Below, piece after piece: positions 43,084-52,024 of a stretch of DNA of 64,000 bases; the stretch's first letter is position 1; each line of letters begins with the position of its first letter. A program made the translations under genes and the position numbers. The DNA comes from Bacteroidota bacterium (GTDB lineage: Bacteria > Bacteroidota > Bacteroidia > AKYH767-A > 2013-40CM-41-45), in contig QQVM01000005.1 of assembly GCA_003389385.1 (NCBI GenBank), positions 1 to 64,000 on the forward strand, written 5' to 3'. The notes under the pieces were generated by a model, which saw nothing but the letters and a program-made list of their open reading frames with translations, did no database searches and was not told where the DNA came from.

Positions 43084-43470
43084 TCAGCTTTCTGTAATAG
43101 CTGTTACTTCAATTTCCATGAGCATATCCGGATGAATGAAGCCACCGACTTCAATCATCGAGGCTGCCGGATTTATATCGCGAAACACCTCAGCGTAGAT
43201 TTTTCCTACAGCTTCCCAGTCAGATATATTTCGTAAAAATATTCTTGTTCTGACCACATGTTTCATTTCTGCTCCTGCATCCTGAAGTGCCTTCCCGATT
43301 TTATTGAAGATGAAAACTGCCTGAGCTGATGGATCCCCCCGACCTATTATTTTATCTCCATCAACAGCGGTTGTTCCGGATACTTCAATATGATTTCCAG
43401 AGCGAACAGCACGAGAATAGGAGATAAGGTCTTCCCATTTGGTATTGCTGCGGATATTAAGTCTTTTCAT
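43084..43470 (-). CDS. ridA: RidA-family enamine/imine deaminase
   Basis: A 128-aa protein of the RidA/YjgF family, which hydrolyses reactive enamines formed by PLP enzymes. Seen are the N-terminal SYSRAVRSGNHIEVSGTTAVDG, the catalytic-pocket Arg in VVRTRIFLRNISDW and the closing PAASMIEVGGFIHPDMLMEIEVTA. It is slightly divergent from E. coli RidA (YjgF subgroup with HPDMLMEIE). It lies 9 nt downstream of the LEA-2 lipoprotein gene. Confidence 0.85.
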   Translation of the reverse strand: MKRLNIRSNTKWEDLISYSRAVRSGNHIEVSGTTAVDGDKIIGRGDPSAQAVFIFNKIGKALQDAGAEMKHVVRTRIFLRNISDWEAVGKIYAEVFRDINPAASMIEVGGFIHPDMLMEIEVTAITES

Positions 43471-43479
43471 GTCCTTAAG

Positions 43480-43980
43480 TCATTTTAAATTCATCATTTC
43501 TTTGAGCACATCTTTATCCACATTTTTCTTTAGCTCAAAACTGTATGATTTGCTCCAAAGTGATTTGCTTAGTTTGAATTTGCCGCGCAGGACAGCTTCC
43601 TTTTTTTCGCCGGAGAAGAGCTGCATGCCGAGCGATAACATTCCTCCGAAGTTTACTGATTCAGTCGGGATAAGAAAAGTAAGCTTGCTCTCTGACTTCC
43701 TTCTGATGTGATGGCTTTCATCAAGTCTTCCTTTTCCCAAAATGTGATTGTCCATGCTTAACTCGGTATTCAGTTCACGAAGCGAAACTCCAATTGAATT
43801 TGGATTATAAACGCTGACTTGGACCAGGGCAGAGGATTTACCCTCTTTTTCTGTCATGTCTAGTTTTTCAACTCTTCTGAATTCAACGGGCTGAATGCTG
43901 GCGCATGAATAAAATAAACACCAGACAACAAACAGTGAAAAAGTAAAAGTATATTTTCTGAGAGCTGCACTAATGTTCAT
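43480..43980 (-). CDS. LEA type 2-like lipoprotein
   Basis: A 166-aa protein with a lipoprotein signal ending in FYSCAS and an LEA-2/WHy-like beta domain: VQVSVYNPNSIGVSLRELNTELSMDNHILGKG, a pattern in which NPN lies in the first strand loop. These domains bind hydrophobic surfaces in other organisms; the role here is unknown. It is immediately upstream of ridA in the same direction. Confidence 0.75.
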   Translation of the reverse strand: MNISAALRKYTFTFSLFVVWCLFYSCASIQPVEFRRVEKLDMTEKEGKSSALVQVSVYNPNSIGVSLRELNTELSMDNHILGKGRLDESHHIRRKSESKLTFLIPTESVNFGGMLSLGMQLFSGEKKEAVLRGKFKLSKSLWSKSYSFELKKNVDKDVLKEMMNLK

Positions 43981-44034
43981 GTAAGCTTCTGTGATGATCT
44001 GAACAAATTTAACAGGATTAATTTGCAGAATGAC

Positions 44035-44793
44035 CTATTTAATAAAATGCATGAAAGTGTCGCTTCTGAGACCAAGTCGCAAAGATTCCACAGCGATGAT
44101 TTCAGCAGGAGCGATATTGCCAAGGTTTGCATTGGCACCAAGAAGTTTAATGAAGTATGTCTGGCCGGATTTGTTTGGGGTTTCCCAAATGATTTTTTCA
44201 GGCGGAACTTTGGCTATTATTTTGTTGATTAATACAACATGTGCCTTGCCGCTTGGTCTGTAGATCCCGACTGTCCCGCTTTCTCTGGCTTCTGCAATCA
44301 CTTTCCAGGCGCCGGCATCCAGCTCATTTTTCATCATTTCTATCCATTTGGCTGGATGAATTATGATGCCTTCCTCTTTGGATCCGACTTCAGAAATAAC
44401 TGTAACATGCTTGCTGAGATTCCTGATATACTCAAGTTTGTTTTTATGTGGAATCGTGATGCTTCCGTCGCTGATTTCCGCGTGCGTCATCTTGTATTTT
44501 TCAAGCAGCCTCAGGTAATCATCCAGTTTGTTTCTTACCTGAAAGGCTTCCCACAGGGTGCCACCAAAATAAACTGGCACTCCGGCACTGCGGTAGATTG
44601 AAATCTTTTTTTCAAGATGATTGGTGATAAGAGCTGATCCAAAACCAAGCTTAACAAGGTCAATGAACTTGCTTGCGCTGTCCATAAGATCTTCGGCCTG
44701 GCGTACGCTCAGTCCTTTGTCCATTACCATAGTCAGACCATTATCACGGGGCTGGACAGTCCGCTTAGGAATTCCTTCCAGAGAAAAATTCAT
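44035..44793 (-). CDS. Phosphosulfolactate synthase (ComA family)
   Basis: A 252-aa TIM-barrel protein. The family adds sulfite to phosphoenolpyruvate to make phosphosulfolactate, the first step of coenzyme M synthesis in archaea and of sulfolactate synthesis in spores. Motifs seen: DLVKLGFGSALI, VPVYFGGTLWE, HAEISDGSI, VISEVGSKEEG, AGAWKVIAEARESGTVGIY and IIWETPNKSGQ. Length matches ComA. Partners ComB and ComC are not in the window. The ATG overlaps the stop of the TPR gene by 4 nt (ATGA), so the two are coupled. In Bacteroidota the product might feed cysteate or sulfonolipid synthesis; that is inference. Confidence 0.88.
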   Translation of the reverse strand: MNFSLEGIPKRTVQPRDNGLTMVMDKGLSVRQAEDLMDSASKFIDLVKLGFGSALITNHLEKKISIYRSAGVPVYFGGTLWEAFQVRNKLDDYLRLLEKYKMTHAEISDGSITIPHKNKLEYIRNLSKHVTVISEVGSKEEGIIIHPAKWIEMMKNELDAGAWKVIAEARESGTVGIYRPSGKAHVVLINKIIAKVPPEKIIWETPNKSGQTYFIKLLGANANLGNIAPAEIIAVESLRLGLRSDTFMHFIK

Positions 44794-46208
44794 AAATTAT
44801 TTTTATAAGTGTCAACTAAATGCAGCACATGCTGGTCGTTTTCCATTGCCGGACAATATTCAAACATCGCGCTGCATTTGTCTATGTTTTGACCAAGGGC
44901 ATTTTCCAGTGTATTGTATGCTTCCCTGATCTTTCCGGATGAATAAAGGTAGGCGCAAAGACGGAACAGGAAGTCAGCATCATTCTGATGAAACACAAGC
45001 CCGTGCTCAATCATTTCAATGGCTTCATCAGCCCTGTTGTCCGCAAGAAGAAGGTGTGAGTATTCTAGCCAGATATCATGATTTTCAGGTTCGAGGTCCA
45101 TGACTTTTTTGTATGCGGATTCCGCCTGCAGGAAATTGTTCAGGTGGTATTCTGCATCACCAAGGGCAAACCAGGCTTCCGGATTTTCATCATTTAATTC
45201 AATTGCCTTTCTGATATAATGTGTGGCTTCGAACCAACGTTCTTCGCCCTGCAGTGTGATTCCTATACCGAGCCAGGCTTCCGGCAAAGCCGGGTTCAGC
45301 TTGGTGGCTCTCTTGTAATAATCTCTTGCCTTGTGAAGATCTTCAAGCTGCTCATAGCACTCCCCGATGTTGTAATAAGTCAATGCGTCCGGAGCTTCGT
45401 ATTCAAAGGTCTTCTTGTAGCATTCAATCGCGTCGGCATAACGCTGCATATTAGCGTATGTATTGCCCTTGTTGAAATACGCGGATGAAAAATCATCCTT
45501 GATCACAAGGCAATAATCGTATGCATCCAAAGCTTCTTCATTGCGGTTCAGCTTATTTAATACATTGCCAAGGTTATACCATGCGGCAAAAGAATAAGGC
45601 TGACGGTCAATGAACTTTTTATAAAATTCAATGCTGTCATTTAAACGATCTGTGAATTCAAAGCAGAATGCAATTTCATAAAGTCCAATCTCATTGTCAG
45701 GATTTTCTTCCAGGCTTAAACTCAGATATTCAATTGCTTTGTCATAGTCACCCCAGCTCTCATACACATAAGCAAGGTTCAGGTAAAGTATGTCAAGTTC
45801 ATCGGCAAGCGGAATGGCCTTGTTGAAATTCTCCACCGCCTGTTCAAACTTTTGAAGCTGGGAATATATGCTTCCTCGGATCATATACAGGTCTGGATCG
45901 AGTGGGGTGAGCATTTCCGCCTGATTGAGGATTCTCAAAGCTTCCTGGTAACGGTCGACCATGGCCAGCAGCTGCGCCTCACGAAGAAGAAACTCCACTG
46001 AACCCGGATGCTGGCTTTGGGCATAATCAACCACTTGCAAAGCTTTTACAGGATCGTTTTTTTCGATATAGAAATCGATGATATTCAGAAAAGCGTCCAC
46101 ATCAAAGAAGTAAGCATCTTTGTTGCGAATCATTTCTTCATATCGTTCTATGGAATGCCGTATCTGGTTTTGCTCGTCCTGTGGACTCAGGAATTCATCT
46201 TCTGACAT
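44790..46208 (-). CDS. TPR-repeat protein
   Basis: A 472-aa protein made of about 12 tetratricopeptide repeats of 34 residues, such as PEAWFALGDAEYHLNNFLQAESAYKKVMDLEPE and AAWYNLGNVLNKLNRNEEALDAYDYCLV. There is no signal peptide, so it is likely cytoplasmic and mediates protein contacts. The track start at 46265 adds 19 residues with no TPR; the ATG at 46208 (MSEDEFLSPQ) is preferred. It is the upstream partner of the ComA gene with an ATGA overlap. Confidence 0.85.
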   Translation of the reverse strand: MSEDEFLSPQDEQNQIRHSIERYEEMIRNKDAYFFDVDAFLNIIDFYIEKNDPVKALQVVDYAQSQHPGSVEFLLREAQLLAMVDRYQEALRILNQAEMLTPLDPDLYMIRGSIYSQLQKFEQAVENFNKAIPLADELDILYLNLAYVYESWGDYDKAIEYLSLSLEENPDNEIGLYEIAFCFEFTDRLNDSIEFYKKFIDRQPYSFAAWYNLGNVLNKLNRNEEALDAYDYCLVIKDDFSSAYFNKGNTYANMQRYADAIECYKKTFEYEAPDALTYYNIGECYEQLEDLHKARDYYKRATKLNPALPEAWLGIGITLQGEERWFEATHYIRKAIELNDENPEAWFALGDAEYHLNNFLQAESAYKKVMDLEPENHDIWLEYSHLLLADNRADEAIEMIEHGLVFHQNDADFLFRLCAYLYSSGKIREAYNTLENALGQNIDKCSAMFEYCPAMENDQHVLHLVDTYKNNL

Positions 46209-46363
46209 GCAACAGCTTTTTTTCCAGGCAAGAATTGCTTCACCAAAGATAAGTATTCCGTTCAATAACTACCTCATAAAAAGCCGAGTTATTCACAGAT
46301 TCCGGTTAATTCGATAAATTCAGCCTCATTATTTTTCTGTAGAGATTACTCTGGAGGAATGAT

Positions 46364-46371
46364 TAATTTTG
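46364..46371 (+). promoter_or_regulatory. -7 box TAATTTTG for recF
   Basis: TAATTTTG fits TAnnTTTG and ends 8 nt before the ATG at 46380. A start at 46359 would place the promoter inside the gene, so 46380 is preferred. Confidence 0.5.
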
Positions 46372-46379
46372 CCGTATCC

Positions 46380-47534
46380 ATGTTCCTCAAGAAGCTTAAC
46401 CTGCTGAATTTTAAAAACTACCAAGAGGCAGAGATCTGTCCTGATCTTGGCGCCAACGCTTTTGTCGGAGGAAACGGAGCAGGAAAAACCAATGTGCTGG
46501 ATGCAATTCATTACCTGTCAATGTCCAAGAGTTATTTCAATGCCATGGATTCGCAGGTAATCCGGAACGGTGAGGAGTACTTTATAGTTCAGGGTGTTTT
46601 TGAGGATGGCGAATCGGAGGAGAATATATCCTGCAGCCTGAAAAAGAATCAGAGAAAGGTGCTCAGAAGAAATCAGGAAGACTACGAAAAACTTGCCGAT
46701 CACATCGGACTCATTCCGGTGGTGATGATTTCACCAACCGACACTGTACTGATTACCGGGGGAAGCGAAGAGAGAAGAAAGTTCATGGACAGCATCATCT
46801 CTCAGTACAACAAAAAATACCTTACGGATCTGATCAGCTACAACCGTGTATTATCACAAAGAAACGCTTTTCTCAAGCAGTTGTCGAAGTCAGGAAGAGG
46901 GGATATCTCAATGCTTGAAATTTTCAATGAACAGCTGATACCCCTCGCTGAATATATTCATGAGACACGCTTAGGGTTTATCGAGGAGCTGGTTCCGGTA
47001 TTCAGGCATTACTATGATTTCATCTCCGGAAAATCTGAAACTCCGGGAATTCACTATGATTCAAAAGTCATGCACGGGCAATTTCATGATTTGCTGGAAA
47101 AGCATGCTGAACGCGACTTGATCATGCAGCATACCACGGCCGGAATACATAAGGATGAATTACAGTTTATCATGAATGATATGCCGGTACGCAAATTCGC
47201 GTCTCAGGGGCAGCAGAAATCTCTGTTGATCGCTCTGAAGCTGGCGCAGTTTGATTTTATAAGCAAAGTCAAAAATGTGAAGCCGGTACTTTTGCTCGAC
47301 GACATTTTTGAAAAGCTTGATAATATGCGGATCGACAGGCTGATGAAACTGGTTAGGGAAGATAACTTCGGACAAATTTTCATCACCGACGCGCATCCGG
47401 AGAGGGTTAGTCATATCTTTCGGGAACTTGATCTTCCTTTGAGAACTTTCGTGGTAGAAAACAACGAAATACGTCAAAGTGCGGATAAAGAAATCGGACA
47501 GGAAATACAATGGAATGATGAAAAGATCCAATGA
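46380..47534 (+). CDS. recF: DNA replication/repair protein RecF
   Basis: A 384-aa SMC-like ATPase that loads RecA at gapped DNA. Walker A GGNGAGKTN (about 33-41), signature SQGQQKS and Walker B VLLLDDIFEKLD are all intact. Starts at MFLKKLNLLNFKNY, the typical RecF opening. It overlaps the next gene by about 20 nt, forming a recF-dciA unit. Confidence 0.93.
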   Translation: MFLKKLNLLNFKNYQEAEICPDLGANAFVGGNGAGKTNVLDAIHYLSMSKSYFNAMDSQVIRNGEEYFIVQGVFEDGESEENISCSLKKNQRKVLRRNQEDYEKLADHIGLIPVVMISPTDTVLITGGSEERRKFMDSIISQYNKKYLTDLISYNRVLSQRNAFLKQLSKSGRGDISMLEIFNEQLIPLAEYIHETRLGFIEELVPVFRHYYDFISGKSETPGIHYDSKVMHGQFHDLLEKHAERDLIMQHTTAGIHKDELQFIMNDMPVRKFASQGQQKSLLIALKLAQFDFISKVKNVKPVLLLDDIFEKLDNMRIDRLMKLVREDNFGQIFITDAHPERVSHIFRELDLPLRTFVVENNEIRQSADKEIGQEIQWNDEKIQ

Positions 47535-47808
47535 CAGACATATGAGCGAAGCCGTGAAGGAAATGCTTCGCAATCTCGGCCTTGAGCAGAAACTTCTTCA
47601 GGTAAAACTGATCAACAGTTGGGAGAAGGTGATGGGTAAGACTGTAGCCAACCGAACAACAGATCTGCTTGTCTCAGATAAAAAACTTTTTGTAAGCCTC
47701 AGTTCAGCTTCACTTCGTCAGGAATTATTCAGTGTCAGGAATGAAATCTGCGAAAAGCTGAATCAGGAGGTCGGGGAGGACGTGATCAGCGAAGTGATTT
47801 TCAGATAA
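47515..47808 (+). CDS. DUF721/DciA-like protein
   Basis: A 97-98 aa protein of the DUF721 family, the core of the DnaB helicase loader DciA. Seen: VKEMLRNLGLEQKLLQVKLINSWEKVMGKTVANRT and LFVSLSSASLRQELFSVRNEICEKLN. The track start at 47479 is far inside recF; ATG at 47515 or 47518 is more likely, still overlapping recF by about 20 nt. A role in replication initiation is inferred from the family and the recF neighbour. Confidence 0.8.
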   Translation: MMKRSNDRHMSEAVKEMLRNLGLEQKLLQVKLINSWEKVMGKTVANRTTDLLVSDKKLFVSLSSASLRQELFSVRNEICEKLNQEVGEDVISEVIFR

Positions 47809-47813
47809 AAAAA

Positions 47814-47836
47814 AACGCCGGAACTTGTCCGGCGTT
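47814..47836. terminator. Bidirectional terminator between dciA and ndk
   Basis: Perfect 9-bp stem AACGCCGGA / TCCGGCGTT with loop ACTTG. A tracts on the left and T-rich sequence on the right let it serve both convergent genes. Confidence 0.85.
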
Positions 47837-47851
47837 AATTTATTTCAAAAC

Positions 47852-48268
47852 TCAGAATCTTTCAGTTTGAGAAAAGAAGAATGATCCTTCAATTTCCGCG
47901 TTTTCATTGCTGTCACTTCCGTGAATTGCATTCGCATCAATTGATTTCGCGAACAGGTTGCGGATTGTACCAGGCTCGGCCTTGGCAGGATCAGTAGCTC
48001 CGATCAGCTTACGGAAATCTTCCACCGCATTATTCTTTTCCAGAATTGCAGCTACGATCGGTCCGCCTGACATGTAGTTGACAAGGTCATTGTAGAATGG
48101 CCTTTCTTTGTGAATGGCATAGAATTTTGCAGCCAGCTCCGGAGAAAGACGGGTATATTTCATGGCGATAATCCTGAAACCGGCTTCGTTGATCTTAGCC
48201 AGAATCGGACCGATGTGGTTATTTGCGACCGCATCGGGTTTAATCATGGTAAATGTTCTGTTTGACAT
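47852..48268 (-). CDS. ndk: Nucleoside diphosphate kinase
   Basis: A 138-aa enzyme that transfers phosphate between nucleoside di- and triphosphates. The catalytic His is in [15 protein letters not shown] (about residue 116), with the opening [16 protein letters not shown] and [16 protein letters not shown]. Length is normal. It lies downstream of pntB but is separated from it by a terminator, so it should have its own promoter. Confidence 0.96.
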   Translation of the reverse strand: MSNRTFTMIKPDAVANNHIGPILAKINEAGFRIIAMKYTRLSPELAAKFYAIHKERPFYNDLVNYMSGGPIVAAILEKNNAVEDFRKLIGATDPAKAEPGTIRNLFAKSIDANAIHGSDSNENAEIEGSFFFSQTERF

Positions 48269-48296
48269 TGATGTAGTAAATTTTACGGGCGCGAAG

Positions 48297-48326
48297 ATAA
48301 AAAAATCCCGGCATTGGATTGCCGGG
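48297..48326 (-). terminator. Terminator of the transhydrogenase operon
   Basis: On the minus strand CCCGGCA / TGCCGGG around a 6-nt loop, followed by ATTTTTTT. It lies between pntB and ndk. Confidence 0.8.
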
Positions 48327-48351
48327 CTTCCATCAGATTCTTTTCTTGTTT

Positions 48352-49758
48352 TTACATTGTCTTGAGCTCGGCAACCAGTTTGGTGAGCACATCTTTTGCA
48401 TCGCCGAAAAGCATGCTGGTCTTGGGATTATAAAATAATTCGTTGTCGATTCCGGCGTATCCTGCACTCATCGATCTCTTGTTCACGATGATGTGCTTGG
48501 AGTTTTCCACATCCAGAATGGGCATTCCGTATATTGGTGAAGATGGATCAGTCTTTGCAGCAGGATTCACTACGTCATTCGCGCCAACCACCACAACCAC
48601 ATCAGTATTGCTGAACTCCGGATTGATTTCTTCCATCTCCGACAGCTTGCTGTAATCTACATTGCTTTCTGCCAGAAGTACGTTCATGTGTCCGGGCATA
48701 CGTCCTGCAACAGGGTGAATGGCGTATTTCACATCCACACCGCGCTCTTCCAGAAGTTGCTCCAATTCATGAATGACATGCTGGGCCTGGGCAACTGCGA
48801 GGCCATATCCGGGAACGATGATTACTTTCTTGCTGTAATTCATCAACACTGCCGTATCGCTGATTGAGATGTCTTTGATGCTTCCTGTGACTCCGCTTTT
48901 TCCTGTGGCTACCGCAGCACTTTCACCGAAGGCTCCGAAGATTACATTGAAGAGCGGACGGTTCATGGCTTTACACATTGCCACTGTGAGAAGTGTTCCG
49001 GCTGAACCAACCAGGATACCGCCTGTAAGCATCACCTGGTTTCCGTAAAGGAATCCCCCGAATGCCGCAGCGAGTCCGGTAAATGAGTTAAGCAAGGATA
49101 TCACAACTGGCATGTCTGCGCCACCGATTGGAACCACAAACAACACACCGTAGAGCAAAGAGAGTGCAAAGACAAGAATCAGGAATCCGAAACTGTCACT
49201 GTTGCTGGCAGTCAGATACACTCCTGCTAAAACGGTAACGATCATAAGCAGGGTGTTGATCTTATTGTAATGAGGAAGGCGGAGAGATTTGCTCAATGTT
49301 CCGTTGAGCTTTAGAAATGCGATGATGGAGCCTGAGAATGATACCGATCCAATGATGAGTCCGGCCATGATGACCGCAATTCTTTCCGACTGTCCTACGT
49401 TGTGATGAAACTCAAGTAGTGAAATCAAGGCGGCACAAGCGCCACCCATTCCGTTAAAGAGCGACACCAGCTCAGGCATGGCAGTCATCTTTACTCGTTT
49501 GGCAGTCATCCAGCCGATAATTGTGCCGACTGCAATTCCACCAAAGATGAAAGCCATTTTGATTGGTTCACGCGTAGTTACTGCTGATGGATCATTTGAA
49601 TTATACAGGTAAATGGTGCCGGCTATAGCAATAGTCATTCCGAATGCAGCCCACAAATTCCCGCTGCGCGCTGTCTGCGGACCGCTGAGCATTTTAAGTC
49701 CTATCACGAATGTGACAGATGCAATGAGGTAAATTATTTCAAGTATGTACTGGTTCAT
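48352..49758 (-). CDS. pntB: NAD(P) transhydrogenase subunit beta
   Basis: A 468-aa inner-membrane protein with about nine helices (domain II) and a C-terminal NADP(H)-binding domain III ([52 protein letters not shown]). It couples hydride transfer from NADH to NADP+ to proton flow. It is the last gene of the operon pntAA-unknown-pntAB-pntB. Confidence 0.95.
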   Translation of the reverse strand: MNQYILEIIYLIASVTFVIGLKMLSGPQTARSGNLWAAFGMTIAIAGTIYLYNSNDPSAVTTREPIKMAFIFGGIAVGTIIGWMTAKRVKMTAMPELVSLFNGMGGACAALISLLEFHHNVGQSERIAVIMAGLIIGSVSFSGSIIAFLKLNGTLSKSLRLPHYNKINTLLMIVTVLAGVYLTASNSDSFGFLILVFALSLLYGVLFVVPIGGADMPVVISLLNSFTGLAAAFGGFLYGNQVMLTGGILVGSAGTLLTVAMCKAMNRPLFNVIFGAFGESAAVATGKSGVTGSIKDISISDTAVLMNYSKKVIIVPGYGLAVAQAQHVIHELEQLLEERGVDVKYAIHPVAGRMPGHMNVLLAESNVDYSKLSEMEEINPEFSNTDVVVVVGANDVVNPAAKTDPSSPIYGMPILDVENSKHIIVNKRSMSAGYAGIDNELFYNPKTSMLFGDAKDVLTKLVAELKTM

Positions 49759-49784
49759 TGAGGCTTAATTGTATGAAAACGATA

Positions 49785-50105
49785 TTATTTTTTTTCTTTC
49801 TTCTTGAACATTTCAAGCATGCGGTCGGTCACCACAAACCCGCCGACCACGTTCAGTGTTCCAAGCACTACAGCAATGAAACCCAAAGTCAGAAGTCCGA
49901 TGTTGTCTGCAGGTGTATTCAGCATGACGATGATGGATCCAATAATCACGACACCGTGGATTGCATTAGCCCCCGACATCAGAGGCGTGTGAAGCACGGA
50001 AGGCACTTTGCCGATCACTTCCACTCCTACAAACACTGAAAGAATCAGTATGTAGATCATCTGCATGTTTTCACCCAAGAAGGCAATCAGATTGTTTATT
50101 TCCAT
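49785..50105 (-). CDS. pntAB: NAD(P) transhydrogenase subunit alpha, membrane part
   Basis: A 106-aa protein with three to four hydrophobic helices (MIYILILSVFVGVEVIG, LHTPLMSGANAIHGVVIIGSIIV, LLTLGFIAVVLGTLNVVGGFVV). It is the membrane piece of the alpha subunit as found in three-subunit transhydrogenases. Start ATG lies 1 nt after the stop codon of the unknown gene. Confidence 0.92.
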   Translation of the reverse strand: MEINNLIAFLGENMQMIYILILSVFVGVEVIGKVPSVLHTPLMSGANAIHGVVIIGSIIVMLNTPADNIGLLTLGFIAVVLGTLNVVGGFVVTDRMLEMFKKKEKK

Positions 50106-50106
50106 T

Positions 50107-50469
50107 TCAGTTTATTTTTTCCTGGAGGTTTATCACTTTTAATGTGGCTTCAAGCACGCTGAGCATGCTCTTGCCCTGGTTGAGCAGAATCCTTGAATTA
50201 TTAAGATCTGCCAGTTCATAGTCTAAACTGCGCTCATACCAGTAAAGGCAGTTTTTTGTTTCCTGAACATAGACACACAACAGGTTGTAAAACCCGCTTA
50301 TGGTCTCGCTTTCATGCATTTTTTTGCAAATCTTATTCAGATATATCACCGAATCATTTAGTTTATCGTGAATGAATCTTTCCACATGGTTTCCATCCGT
50401 CCGGAAGGTGGACAGCATGATGTTTTGAGTGAAAGTTTCTGTCCAGCTTATAAAATGTTGGTTTTGCAT
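50107..50469 (-). CDS. Unknown 120-aa protein inside the pnt operon
   Basis: A helical protein of 120 residues, with no signal peptide or membrane helix. The sequence has repeated amphipathic helices with aromatic residues (GFYNLLCVYVQETKNCLYWYERSL, LLNQGKSMLSVLEATLKVINLQ), consistent with a four-helix bundle. No family is recognised. It sits between the two halves of the transhydrogenase alpha subunit with a 17-nt gap before it and 1 nt after it, so it is certainly co-transcribed with them. Confidence 0.7.
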   Translation of the reverse strand: MQNQHFISWTETFTQNIMLSTFRTDGNHVERFIHDKLNDSVIYLNKICKKMHESETISGFYNLLCVYVQETKNCLYWYERSLDYELADLNNSRILLNQGKSMLSVLEATLKVINLQEKIN

Positions 50470-50486
50470 AAAGCTTTATTGCGTGG

Positions 50487-51611
50487 TTATGCCTGTTTTT
50501 TCAGTGAAGGGTGAACTGATTTTCCTTCGTGTACCATCAGGGAACCTGCCGTGATTTCTTCTTCCATTTCCCAGCGGAACTTGTCTTTGTCAGCAAGATG
50601 AAGGAGAAAAGAAGAAATATTCTTTGCATAGAGTTCACTTGCATTCAGAGGAAGAAGAGAAGGGAGGTTAGATTCACCGATTATGGTAACACCGTTTTTC
50701 ACTACGGTTTTATTCAGTTCACTCTGAGTGCAATTTCCTCCTTGCTCCACAGCCATATCCACAATCACTGATCCCATCTTCATGCTTTTCACCATTTCGT
50801 CTGTAATCAATACCGGAGCTTTCTTGCCGGGGATCAGAGCTGTAGTGACTACAAGATCTGCTTCTGCAATATGTTTGGCAATGAGTGCCTGCTGTTTTTT
50901 GAGAAACTCATCGCTGACATTTTTCACATATCCGCCTTCGAGTTTTACCGAGTCATCACCCTTCAGTTCAATGAATTTACCTCCAAGTGATTCAACCTGT
51001 TCTTTGGTTTCAGGGCGAATGTCACTCACTTCTACAATAGCACCGAGCCGCTTGGCAGTTGCTATAGCCTGTAGACCTGCAACTCCTGCTCCCATGATGA
51101 CCACTCTTGATGGCTTGATAGTACCGGCGGCAGTCATGAGAAGAGGGAAAATCTTACCCAGGGCTGCAGCACCGAGAATGACAGCTTTGTATCCTGCAAG
51201 ATTTGCCTGAGAACTAAGCACATCCATTTTTTGAGCTCTTGAAATACGCGGTATGGCATCCATTGAAAATGCAGAAATCCCCGCTCTTTCGCAAGCTTCA
51301 ACCATTGCCGGATTGGTGGCGGCATACATCAAAGAAATGAGAATGGCACCTTTTTTCATCCCGGCAATTTCTTCAGGAGTTGGAGCATTCACCTTCAGGA
51401 TGACGTCAGCAGTCGAATAAAGAGAGGATTTGTCCTCCACAATCTTAACGCCTGTGTTCTGGTATTTTTCGTTTTCAAAATAGGAGAGAATTCCGGCATC
51501 CTTTTCCATGATCACTTCGAAGCCCTGCTTTACCAGACTTCCGGCAACATCCGGACTGAGTGACACTCTTCTTTCCTTTTCTTTAGTTTCCTTGGGAACA
51601 GCTACGATCAT
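50487..51611 (-). CDS. pntAA: NAD(P) transhydrogenase subunit alpha, NAD-binding part
   Basis: A 374-aa soluble domain I protein. It shows VPKETKEKERRVSLSPD at the start, the Rossmann motif VIMGAGVAGLQAIATAKRLGA, the TTALIPGKKAPVLIT loop and IVDMAVEQGGNC. It resembles alanine dehydrogenase, but the context of pntAB and pntB decides the call. It is the first gene of the operon. Confidence 0.94.
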   Translation of the reverse strand: MIVAVPKETKEKERRVSLSPDVAGSLVKQGFEVIMEKDAGILSYFENEKYQNTGVKIVEDKSSLYSTADVILKVNAPTPEEIAGMKKGAILISLMYAATNPAMVEACERAGISAFSMDAIPRISRAQKMDVLSSQANLAGYKAVILGAAALGKIFPLLMTAAGTIKPSRVVIMGAGVAGLQAIATAKRLGAIVEVSDIRPETKEQVESLGGKFIELKGDDSVKLEGGYVKNVSDEFLKKQQALIAKHIAEADLVVTTALIPGKKAPVLITDEMVKSMKMGSVIVDMAVEQGGNCTQSELNKTVVKNGVTIIGESNLPSLLPLNASELYAKNISSFLLHLADKDKFRWEMEEEITAGSLMVHEGKSVHPSLKKQA

Positions 51612-51716
51612 ATGATCAGTTAAAAGTTCAACATTTGATTAATGCGCAAAGAAAACAATTAATTCGGTTTGTTTAATTCGCATTTTATCCATATTATCAA
51701 TACAGAGAGATATGAG

Positions 51717-51724
51717 TATATTTG
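51717..51724 (+). promoter_or_regulatory. -7 box TATATTTG
   Basis: TATATTTG fits TAnnTTTG and ends 7 nt before the ATG at 51732, implying a very short or absent leader and favouring 51732 over the upstream start at 51669. Confidence 0.5.
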
Positions 51725-51731
51725 CAAAACC

Positions 51732-52019
51732 ATGATTAAACTGAATCAATCTACACTGGACAAGCTGGAAGAGCTGTTGATACTAGGCGGTTATAAAGTC
51801 AGAACAGAAAAAGGAAATTTCAAATCCGGCAGCTGCGTGGTGGAAAGTTCCAAACTGGTTGTGCTGAATAAGTTTTCAACCGTGGAAGTTAAAGTGAGTT
51901 TCCTCATTGAAGCAATCCGTTCCCTGGACCTGGATACCAGCATGATGGATGAAAAGTACCTGAAACTGCTGCAGGATGTCAAGAACACCGTGCCTGCTGA
52001 TCAGGAGAACCTTTCGTAA
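51732..52019 (+). CDS. Small conserved-looking protein, unknown
   Basis: A 95-aa cytoplasmic protein (MIKLNQSTLDKLEELLILGG...) with an alpha-beta pattern: a helix, two or three strands (YKVRTEKGNFKSGSCVV, KLVVLNKFSTVEVKVSFL) and C-terminal helices. It looks like a small compact domain. No family is recognised. It is 5 nt upstream of the metallo-beta-lactamase gene and likely co-transcribed with it. Confidence 0.65.
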   Translation: MIKLNQSTLDKLEELLILGGYKVRTEKGNFKSGSCVVESSKLVVLNKFSTVEVKVSFLIEAIRSLDLDTSMMDEKYLKLLQDVKNTVPADQENLS

Positions 52020-52024
52020 TTTAT

